Of a stretch of DNA of 12,351 bases, positions 7,511 to 12,351 are shown piece by piece. Source of the DNA: JBCBCP01 sp039178165 (GTDB lineage: Bacteria > Pseudomonadota > Alphaproteobacteria > Rhodobacterales > Rhodobacteraceae). The translations under genes and the position numbers were made by a program. The DNA lies in NCBI GenBank assembly GCA_039178165.1, contig JBCDFL010000093.1, positions 1-12,351 of the forward strand, in the 5' to 3' direction. The notes below the pieces were generated by a model that did no database searches, was not told the DNA's origin, and saw nothing but the letters and a program-made list of their open reading frames with translations. Each line of letters starts with the position of its first letter. Positions within the stretch are counted from its first letter, which is position 1.

Positions 7511-8464
7511 TTAGCGCCCCTCCCGCTCGTCCTGGTACATCCGCCACAGGAAATAGCTGATGTAGATCAGCATGATCCCGAACAATACGGTCGCCACGGC
7601 GGAGCCGTAGCCATACCGCTCCCCGTATTCGGAGATCGCAACCTCGTACATGTAATAGGCCAGCACGTTGGTCGAGCCGAAGGGGCCGCCTTGGGTCATG
7701 ATCGCGATCATATCGAAGGACCGCAGCGCCCCTATCACCGTCACCACCACCGCGATGAAGGTCGCCGGGCGCAGCTGCGGCAGCACAACGTGCCACAGCA
7801 TCCGCCATCCCTTGGCTCCGTCCAGCCGCGCGGCCTCGATCTGGTCGCTGGCCACGTTGTTGAGGCCCGTGAGGTACAGAATCATGCAATAGGCGATCTG
7901 CGGCCAGAGCCCCGCGGCGATGATGCCGTAGGTCGCCCAATCGGGGGAGGACAGGATGTCCGGCGCGGGACGCGAGCAGCGGAAGGTCGTGTTGCCCAGA
8001 ATGTTCGTCGTTTCCTCGCAGTACAGCATCTTCCAGACTGTGCCGACGACCCCGAAATCGGGGTTATAGAACCAGCCAAAGATCAGGCCGACGACCACCT
8101 GCGAGATCACAAACGGAAAGAAAAACAGCGACTTATAGATCCGCATGCCCGGCGTCGTTTGGTTCAGGAACAGCGCGATGCCGAGGCCCGCCGGCACGGC
8201 CAGCATGTAAAGGACCAGCCAGGCGACGTTGTTGCCAAGCGACGTCCAGAACTTCGGATCGTCCCACAGCTTGCGGTAATTCTCGAACCCCACCCATTCG
8301 GCCGTGCTTTGCCCGTCTGCTGTGTAAAGCCCGTTCCATTCGTAGAAGGACAGCCCAATGCTCTCGAAAATCGGCCCGACCACATAGACCACAAAGAAGA
8401 CCAGCGCCGGGGCCAGAAACAGCCAGGGCGCGACGGTCAACTTGTTGCGGGTCAGCCAGGTCAT
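7511..8464 (-). CDS. Sugar ABC transporter permease, MalF/UgpA type
   Basis: This 317-residue membrane protein has six predicted helices, about 12-35, 78-100, 112-133, 178-200, 235-257 and 286-308. The EAA loop is IEAARLDGAKGWRMLWHVVLP (209-229). It partners the downstream MalG-type permease. The frame is open back to 8533, but that extension is Pro/Arg-rich and overlaps the hairpin after the binding-protein gene. ATG at 8462-8464 has a GGAGG ribosome-binding site 5 nt upstream and gives the normal cytoplasmic start MTWLTRNKLT. A stretch between helices 3 and 4 (about 145-175) carries two cysteines, C149 and C163, predicted on the periplasmic side. Confidence 0.95.
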   Translation of the reverse strand: MTWLTRNKLTVAPWLFLAPALVFFVVYVVGPIFESIGLSFYEWNGLYTADGQSTAEWVGFENYRKLWDDPKFWTSLGNNVAWLVLYMLAVPAGLGIALFLNQTTPGMRIYKSLFFFPFVISQVVVGLIFGWFYNPDFGVVGTVWKMLYCEETTNILGNTTFRCSRPAPDILSSPDWATYGIIAAGLWPQIAYCMILYLTGLNNVASDQIEAARLDGAKGWRMLWHVVLPQLRPATFIAVVVTVIGALRSFDMIAIMTQGGPFGSTNVLAYYMYEVAISEYGERYGYGSAVATVLFGIMLIYISYFLWRMYQDEREGR

Positions 8465-8513
8465 GGGGCCTCCGGGCCTGAGGGGCGGATCGCCCACCGG
8501 ACGGGCGGGCGTA

Positions 8514-8535
8514 GGATGGGCAATTCTGCCCATCC
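8514..8535 (-). promoter_or_regulatory. Perfect stem-loop just after the binding-protein gene
   Basis: Nine-base arms GGATGGGCA and TGCCCATCC around a 4-nt loop (8523-8526) start 11 nt downstream of the binding-protein stop. There is no U-tract, so partial termination or protection of the upstream mRNA against 3' exonucleases is more likely than full termination. Such hairpins after binding-protein genes are a known way to make that subunit in excess of the permeases. This role is inferred. Confidence 0.65.
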
Positions 8536-8545
8536 CGTGCTGCGT

Positions 8546-9781
8546 TTACTCGTAAACCTGCTCTTGCACGCCATCGAGGCGTTCGAGCACGTCCATCTTC
8601 TTGGAGGTGTCCAGCATGAACTCCTGGAAGCCTTCCATCCCGGCCTTCGCCATCTCCGCCGGTGCATCCCGGTCGTAGAATTGCGCCAGGCCCGCCGCGG
8701 TGCTCACCGTCTCGAACCCCTGCTGCAGGAACTTGTCATCGCCCACGGTCGCCTTCGAATTAATCGGCAGCTGCCCCATGGTCTTGTTCCATTCCGTCTG
8801 CACGTCCGCACGCGCCACGAAGGCCAGGAATTTCTTGGCATCGTCCGGGTTTTTGGCGTTCGTCGGGATAAAGAACGCGTCCGCAGGCGCCTCTTCGGCG
8901 CGCGGCAGGCCCGGCGTGATCTCGGGGAAGGGGAAGAAGTCGATCTGATCGTTCGTCAGCCCGGCATTCTTCATCCCGTCGACCGCGAAGTTGCCCATCA
9001 CGTACATCGCCGCATCGCCATTGGCGAACGGCGCCAGCGCGTCCTGCCAGGACATGGAGGCGTGGTTTTCGACGAAGCCGCACTCGTCGATCAGCTGCTC
9101 CCAATTGTCGAAGGTCGCCACGATCCGCGGGTCGGTATACGTGATCTCCCCCGCCGTCAGCGCGTTGTGCACGTCATAGCCGTTGGTGCGCAGGTTGATG
9201 TAGTCAAAGACGCCCGCCGCAGTCCAAAGGAACTTGGTCCCGATGGTGAACGGGGTCACGCCGTTCTCTTTCATCGTGGCGCAGGCCGCCAGCAGCTCAT
9301 CCCAGGTCTGCGGCTCTTCGAGGTTCAAAAGGCCGAAGATATCCGAGCGGTAGTAGATGCCCCACTGGTAGTAGGAATAGGGCACGCCCCAGGTCTTGCC
9401 GTCGCGCATCATGGTGGGCTCGATCGCCGCCAGATCCTCGCGAAAGCCGTTGTCGTCCCACACATCGTCCACGGCCATGAAGAGGCCCGCATCGACGAAG
9501 GGCGCCATGCGGTTGCCCGGATACCAGGACGTCACGTCCGGCGCATCGGCGGTCAGGAAGTTGCGGATCGCCGACTTGTGCGCCTCCCGGTCGTTGATGT
9601 TGGTGATAACGTTGATGTCGGAGTTTTCTTCGGCGAACTTGGCGACCGCCGCCTCGAACGCGGCTTTGGGGCCGGGGTTCAGGTCGTCGAAGTTGATGAC
9701 CAGATCGCGCGCGGATGCTGCACCCGCCAGCATGGTCGTGGCCGCCAGCGTCGCCGCGGCGGTCTTCAGAAGCGTGTTCAT
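8546..9781 (-). CDS. Periplasmic sugar-binding protein of an ABC transporter
   Basis: This 411-residue extracellular solute-binding protein is of the type paired with CUT1 sugar importers. The signal peptide is clear: K6, a hydrophobic Ala/Leu/Thr core (8-20), and a probable cut after AASA at residue 24. There is no lipobox, so a soluble periplasmic protein is expected. Family features include the GK-TWGVPYSYYQWGIYYRSD block (about 128-148), Trp/Tyr residues suitable for stacking on sugar rings, FANGDAAMYVMGNFAVDGM (about 254-272), and IPTNAKNPDDAKKFLAFV in the second lobe. It is the first gene of the operon, with a strong GGGAGG ribosome-binding site 6-7 nt before the ATG. The ligand is probably an alpha- or beta-galactoside, judging from the two galactosidases downstream. 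Confidence 0.95.
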   Translation of the reverse strand: MNTLLKTAAATLAATTMLAGAASARDLVINFDDLNPGPKAAFEAAVAKFAEENSDINVITNINDREAHKSAIRNFLTADAPDVTSWYPGNRMAPFVDAGLFMAVDDVWDDNGFREDLAAIEPTMMRDGKTWGVPYSYYQWGIYYRSDIFGLLNLEEPQTWDELLAACATMKENGVTPFTIGTKFLWTAAGVFDYINLRTNGYDVHNALTAGEITYTDPRIVATFDNWEQLIDECGFVENHASMSWQDALAPFANGDAAMYVMGNFAVDGMKNAGLTNDQIDFFPFPEITPGLPRAEEAPADAFFIPTNAKNPDDAKKFLAFVARADVQTEWNKTMGQLPINSKATVGDDKFLQQGFETVSTAAGLAQFYDRDAPAEMAKAGMEGFQEFMLDTSKKMDVLERLDGVQEQVYE

Positions 9782-9802
9782 ATTTTTCCTCCCTTGCGGG
9801 CG

Positions 9803-9821
9803 GGTTTCACATAATGAAACC
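9803..9821. promoter_or_regulatory. Palindromic operator candidate for the IclR-family regulator
   Basis: Perfect 7-bp arms GGTTTCA and TGAAACC flank a 5-bp spacer (CATAA). The half-site TGAAA recurs nearby as TTGAAAC (9834-9840) and ATGAAAG (9842-9848). It lies between the divergent regulator and transporter genes, downstream of the probable transporter transcription start. Binding by the IclR protein encoded at 9901 is inferred from position and symmetry. Confidence 0.6.
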
Positions 9822-9834
9822 GCATCCCAACTAT

Positions 9835-9863
9835 TGAAACAATGAAAGAGACCGCCTTAGGCT
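9835..9863 (+). promoter_or_regulatory. Candidate promoter of the IclR-ATPase operon
   Basis: TTGAAA (9835-9840) and TAGGCT (9858-9863) are separated by 17 nt on the plus strand, giving a start near 9870 and a leader of about 30 nt before the regulator ATG. It overlaps the opposite-strand promoter, so the two could compete for RNA polymerase. The -10 match is weak. Confidence 0.35.
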
Positions 9864-9868
9864 GTCAA
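9839..9868 (-). promoter_or_regulatory. Candidate promoter of the galactoside operon
   Basis: On the minus strand a perfect TTGACA (-35, 9863-9868) is followed after 18 nt by CATTGT (weak -10, 9839-9844). Transcription would begin near 9832, leaving a leader of about 50 nt that contains the 9803-9821 palindrome. The weak -10 is consistent with a promoter needing regulation. Motif-based only. Confidence 0.45.
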
Positions 9869-9900
9869 CAGATTCGGGCCGCGCAAGGGAGGGCGAGGCG

Positions 9901-10701
9901 ATGAACAGCCAAGCGCCCAGCGGCGGCGGGACCGTGGCCAAGGCCGCCGCGGTGCTCGACCTCGTGGCCGAGATGGACCGCCCCGTGCGGTTCTCCGAAC
10001 TGCTCGCCCGCTCGAACCAGCCCAAGGCAACGCTCTACCGCCTGGTTCAGACGCTGACGCAGACCGGTCTTCTGGCCTATGACAGCACCGCGCACACCTA
10101 CGCGCCCGGTCTGCGCCTCGTGCGCCTTGCCCACGCCGCCTGGCGCCACAGCGCCCTCGCCCCCATCGCCCGCCCGCATCTCGACGCGCTCTGGGACCAG
10201 GTGGGGGAGACGCTGCATCTGGCGCAGATGGACGCGGGCCAGGTCATCTATGTCGACAAACGCAACGCCGCCGACCCCACGCCGATGTTCAGCCAGGCGG
10301 GCAAGATCGGCCCGGGCTACTGCACTGGCGTCGGCAAGGCGATCATGGCCTTCCTGCCGGACGCGCAGCGCACCCGCGCCATCGCGCGCCAGGCTTTCTA
10401 CGCCCACACGCCCGCCACCCTGACGAGCGCCCCCGCGCTGGAGGCCGAGCTGGCGGAGATCCGCAACACCGGCATTGCCTTCGACCGCGAAGAGCACGAG
10501 CCAGGCATCATCTGCATCGCCGCCCCCATCCGCGGCGCAGACGGCGCGGCCCTCGGCGCGCTGTCGATCACTGCCACCACCGCCCGGCGCTCCCTGGCCG
10601 AACTGGCCGCTTTCCAGCCTGCGCTCACCGCCTGCGCCGCCGCCATCGCTGGCGCCGCACAAAGCTGGCACTTTCCGACGGACCAAGGGGGACCAACATG
10701 A
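9901..10701 (+). CDS. IclR-family transcriptional regulator
   Basis: This 266-residue regulator has a winged helix-turn-helix at about residues 11-75; the recognition part is QPKATLYRLVQTLTQTGLL (40-58). The effector-binding domain covers about 85-255 and includes the family segment GPGYCTGVGKAIMAF (137-151) and FDREEHEPGIICIAAPIRG, whose Glu/Cys pattern lies near the ligand pocket. IclR proteins usually bind a small metabolite and act as repressors or activators at palindromes. It is divergent from the transporter operon and probably controls both directions from the shared region. GGGAGG sits upstream of the ATG at 9901. Its stop overlaps the ATPase start by 4 bp (ATGA at 10698-10701), so the two are probably translated together. 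The inducer is unknown; a galactoside or a pathway intermediate such as galactonate or KDGal is plausible. Confidence 0.94.
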   Translation: MNSQAPSGGGTVAKAAAVLDLVAEMDRPVRFSELLARSNQPKATLYRLVQTLTQTGLLAYDSTAHTYAPGLRLVRLAHAAWRHSALAPIARPHLDALWDQVGETLHLAQMDAGQVIYVDKRNAADPTPMFSQAGKIGPGYCTGVGKAIMAFLPDAQRTRAIARQAFYAHTPATLTSAPALEAELAEIRNTGIAFDREEHEPGIICIAAPIRGADGAALGALSITATTARRSLAELAAFQPALTACAAAIAGAAQSWHFPTDQGGPT

Positions 10702-11756
10702 CCGGCGTGACACTCAAGGGGGCCGTCAAACGCTACGGCCAGACGCAGGTCATCCACGGCGTCGACCTGCAAATCGAGGACGGCGAATTTTGCGTCTTCG
10801 TCGGCCCCTCCGGCTGCGGCAAGTCCACCCTTCTGCGTATGATCGCGGGACTGGAGGAAACCTCGGACGGCCAGATCGCCATCGGCGCCCGCGACGTGAC
10901 CCACATGGACCCCGCCCAGCGCGGCGTTGCGATGGTGTTCCAGACCTACGCCCTCTACCCCCATATGACCGTGGAGCAGAACATGGGCTTCGGCCTCAAG
11001 ATGAACGGCGTGCCCAAGGACCAGATCAAGGCCAAGGTGGACGAGGCCGCACGCATCTTAAAGCTGGAAGACTACCTAAACCGCAAGCCCAAGGCGCTCT
11101 CCGGCGGTCAACGCCAGCGCGTTGCCATCGGCCGCGCCATCGTGCGGGGGCCGGAAGTCTTCCTCTTCGATGAGCCGCTCTCAAACCTCGACGCCGAACT
11201 GCGCGTCGACATGCGGGTGGAGATCGCGCGCCTGCACAAGGAAATCGGCGCCACGATGATCTACGTCACCCACGACCAGGTGGAGGCGATGACCCTGGCC
11301 GACAAGATCGTCGTCCTGCGCGCCGGCCACGTCGAGCAGGTCGGCAGCCCCATGCAGCTTTACAGCGATCCCGATAACAAATTCGTCGCCGGCTTCATCG
11401 GCTCCCCCGCCATGAACTTCGCCGACGCCGTGGTCACGGACACAGGCGCCCACATCCCAGCTCTTGATGCCGACATCACGGCCCCCGTCCCCCTCCCCGG
11501 CCCCGGCACGAAAGTCACAATCGGCCTGCGCCCCCAAGACATGCAGATCGCCAAGGCCCCCGGCCCCATCACCCTAGACATCCGCGAACGCCTCGGCGGC
11601 GTCAGCTACGACTACCTCCGCACCCCCACCGGAGAGCGCTTGGTGGTCGAAACCAAGGGCGAAGACGCCCTGGCCGAAGGCGATAGCGTAGCCGTCAGCT
11701 TCGACGCACAGCGGGCGATGTTCTTCGATGCAGAGACCGAAGCGCGGTTAAGGTGA
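10698..11756 (+). CDS. Sugar ABC transporter ATP-binding protein (MalK/UgpC family)
   Basis: This 352-residue ATPase has all nucleotide-binding motifs: Walker A GPSGCGKST (36-44), Q-loop Gln82, signature LSGGQ (134-138), Walker B VFLFDEP (154-160) with D158 and E159, and switch His192. A C-terminal MalK-type regulatory extension with OB/TOBE folds (about 235-352) includes IGLRPQDMQI, usual for sugar importers of this type. Automated pipelines often label such proteins UgpC, but glycerol-3-phosphate is not implied here. It should power the two permeases at 6661-8464, although it is on the other strand and co-transcribed with the regulator. Because the family can serve several importers, sharing among transporters is possible. 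The gene looks intact and ends just before the region of altered composition. Confidence 0.95.
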   Translation: MTGVTLKGAVKRYGQTQVIHGVDLQIEDGEFCVFVGPSGCGKSTLLRMIAGLEETSDGQIAIGARDVTHMDPAQRGVAMVFQTYALYPHMTVEQNMGFGLKMNGVPKDQIKAKVDEAARILKLEDYLNRKPKALSGGQRQRVAIGRAIVRGPEVFLFDEPLSNLDAELRVDMRVEIARLHKEIGATMIYVTHDQVEAMTLADKIVVLRAGHVEQVGSPMQLYSDPDNKFVAGFIGSPAMNFADAVVTDTGAHIPALDADITAPVPLPGPGTKVTIGLRPQDMQIAKAPGPITLDIRERLGGVSYDYLRTPTGERLVVETKGEDALAEGDSVAVSFDAQRAMFFDAETEARLR

Positions 11757-11867
11757 GCGGCCGGTTTGCGGACGAAGCAGCCGTTTGCCGAAGCTGTGCT
11801 GACGTCTGCTTTTCTGAAGCAGTATTCCAAATATAGCCGAACCGATTCAGGGTTCTTGCAAGTGCAG
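11757..11867. other. Intergenic gap after the ATPase gene, weak hairpin
   Basis: No gene is visible in these 111 bp. A short stem-loop CTGCTT-TTCTG-AAGCAG (11806-11822) lies about 50 bp after the ATPase stop and might end that transcript, but no T-run follows, so the terminator call is weak. Base composition becomes visibly more AT-rich from here to the right edge. Confidence 0.35.
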
Positions 11868-12113
11868 TCAGTCGTTAACTTGTGTCCGATACTCTCCCGG
11901 CGTCGTGCCCAGAGCTTTTCGAAGGCTCGTTGTCATATGCGCCTGCGATGAAAACACGCACGCATAGGCAATGTCAGAGAGTGTAGGCTCTTTGGGCCCC
12001 GCCACCATGGAACAGGTGTCTAGCCCCCTTTGTCTGTGCCACTGATCGGCGGTTTCTCTAAAAAGGTTTCTGGCATTGGTGGGCGCATGTTGAGCAAGAC
12101 GACCTTGCTTTGA
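11868..12113 (-). pseudogene. Remnant of an AraC-family regulator gene (C-terminal helix-turn-helix)
   Basis: Read on the minus strand, the last 46 codons before the TGA at 11868-11870 encode the second helix-turn-helix and tail of an AraC protein: AGPKEPTLSDIAYACV, then FSSQAHMTTSLRKALGTTPG, then EYR. Upstream in the same frame (to about 12113) a weaker likeness to the first HTH persists (LAQHAPTNARNLFRET, then DQWHRQRGLDTC), but residues appear missing between pieces. No effector domain or convincing start exists before an in-frame stop and the IS end. A CVFSS in place of the usual CGFSS also suggests relaxed selection. It is best read as a truncated, eroding gene. Whether it ever regulated the galactoside genes is unknown. 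Confidence 0.72.
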
Positions 12114-12209
12114 TCGGACACTACCCGAGAGTGGGGAGTATGAAGGCCAAAATGATCACGCCCCAAAACGGTACCTCCAGGGCTGCTAAGACCGTGAAAA
12201 ACGAGTGGC
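12114..12209. other. Unassigned stretch between AraC remnant and insertion sequence
   Basis: No complete gene is visible. On the plus strand GGGGAG precedes an ATG at 12140, opening a 24-codon frame that starts MKAKMITPQNGT and ends at the TGA (12212-12214) inside the IS terminus. This could be the start of a gene cut by the insertion. On the minus strand a frame entering from the IS ends at a TAG (12121-12123) and encodes a hydrophobic tail containing EVPFWGVIILAFILPTLG, which could instead be the end of a membrane-protein gene. The sequence does not decide between them. Confidence 0.3.
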
Positions 12210-12351
12210 TGTGACCTGCTCCCCTGAGAGTCCGCGTTTATAGGTTAGCTCTGTTCAGGTTTTGGTCTTCGTTTGACCGGTTAGCATATTCGTGTGGCGT
12301 CAGGCCAGCGAGGCTGGAGTGAGGCCGGGTGTGGTTGTAGTCGGCGCGCCA
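12210..12351 (-). mobile_element. IS3-family insertion sequence, one terminus (runs off right edge)
   Basis: The boundary is placed at about 12210-12212, where TGACCTGCTCCCCTGA begins. This resembles the terminal inverted repeats of IS3-family elements (TG start, then a C-rich run). The transposase end lies 27 bp inside. The other terminus and any target duplication are outside the window, so the exact end is uncertain by a few bases. Confidence 0.75.
12238..12351 (-). CDS. IS3-family transposase OrfB, C-terminal fragment
   Basis: Thirty-seven codons are visible before the TAA at 12238-12240, reading from the window edge. They begin WRADYNHTRPHSSLAGLTPH and continue EYAN. This is the hallmark C-terminal segment of IS3-family OrfB (DDE integrase domain), where YN-x-RPH-SSL-x-x-x-TP-x-E is nearly invariant. 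The catalytic residues lie upstream, outside the window. The frame is intact as far as seen. Confidence 0.9.
   Translation of the reverse strand, partial: WRADYNHTRPHSSLAGLTPHEYANRSNEDQNLNRANL

Noticed and set aside
8465..8533. Possible N-terminal extension of the MalF-type permease
   Set aside because: The ATG at 8464 has a GGAGG site 5 nt upstream and gives a normal first helix; the extension is Pro-rich and overlaps an RNA hairpin.
7493..9814. Very long open frame on the plus strand opposite the permeases and binding protein
   Set aside because: It is a by-product of high GC and codon bias in the real minus-strand genes. Its translation is Arg/His/Pro-rich with no domain, and it runs across three genes with clear family motifs.
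9865..10964. Minus-strand open frames opposite the IclR gene and the ATPase start
   Set aside because: They are Gly/Ala/Arg-rich shadows without motifs, while the plus strand encodes a clear IclR protein and ATPase.
1..12351. CRISPR array, tRNA, rRNA, phage or defence module
   Set aside because: No regularly spaced repeats, no cloverleaf or rRNA sequence, and no nuclease, toxin-antitoxin or phage genes were recognised. The only mobile DNA seen is the IS3-family end.

Overview
The window looks like part of an alphaproteobacterial chromosome, most probably Rhodobacterales (Roseobacter group). The evidence is high GC with strong G/C third-position bias, the gene families present, and a TamA-type outer-membrane assembly gene beside a sugar-catabolism cluster. 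The genus cannot be fixed from the sequence alone.

Layout. 1-750 (minus) holds the N-terminal part of a TamA-like POTRA protein that runs off the left edge. 843-9781 (minus) is one long galactoside-use operon. Read in transcription order it contains a periplasmic sugar-binding protein, two ABC permeases, a structured 158-bp intercistronic spacer, a GH4 alpha-galactosidase (melA), an SDR sugar dehydrogenase, 2-dehydro-3-deoxygalactonokinase (dgoK), an SMP-30-type sugar lactonase and a GH42 beta-galactosidase. The last five genes are joined by four consecutive 4-bp stop/start overlaps. 9782-9900 is a compact divergent control region with a perfect 7-bp-arm inverted repeat and promoter-like elements on both strands. 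9901-11756 (plus) holds an IclR-family regulator overlapping the ATPase gene of the ABC transporter. 11757-12351 differs in character: a decayed AraC-family gene end, a short unassigned stretch, and the terminus of an IS3-family insertion sequence whose transposase runs off the right edge.

How the genes work together (inference from families). The binding protein, permeases and ATPase import intact galactosides. The cytoplasmic GH4 and GH42 enzymes, neither with a signal peptide, release galactose from alpha- and beta-linkages. The dehydrogenase, lactonase and kinase match steps of the oxidative De Ley-Doudoroff route: galactose to galactonolactone to galactonate, then KDGal to KDPGal. Galactonate dehydratase and KDPGal aldolase are not in the window and must be elsewhere if the route is complete. 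The IclR protein is the likely sugar-responsive regulator acting at the shared divergent region.

I see no CRISPR array, tRNA, rRNA, phage module or clear candidate for a wholly new system. The most notable features are the structured spacer between transport and enzyme genes, the shared operator region, the separation of the ATPase from its permeases, and the eroded, insertion-hit right edge.
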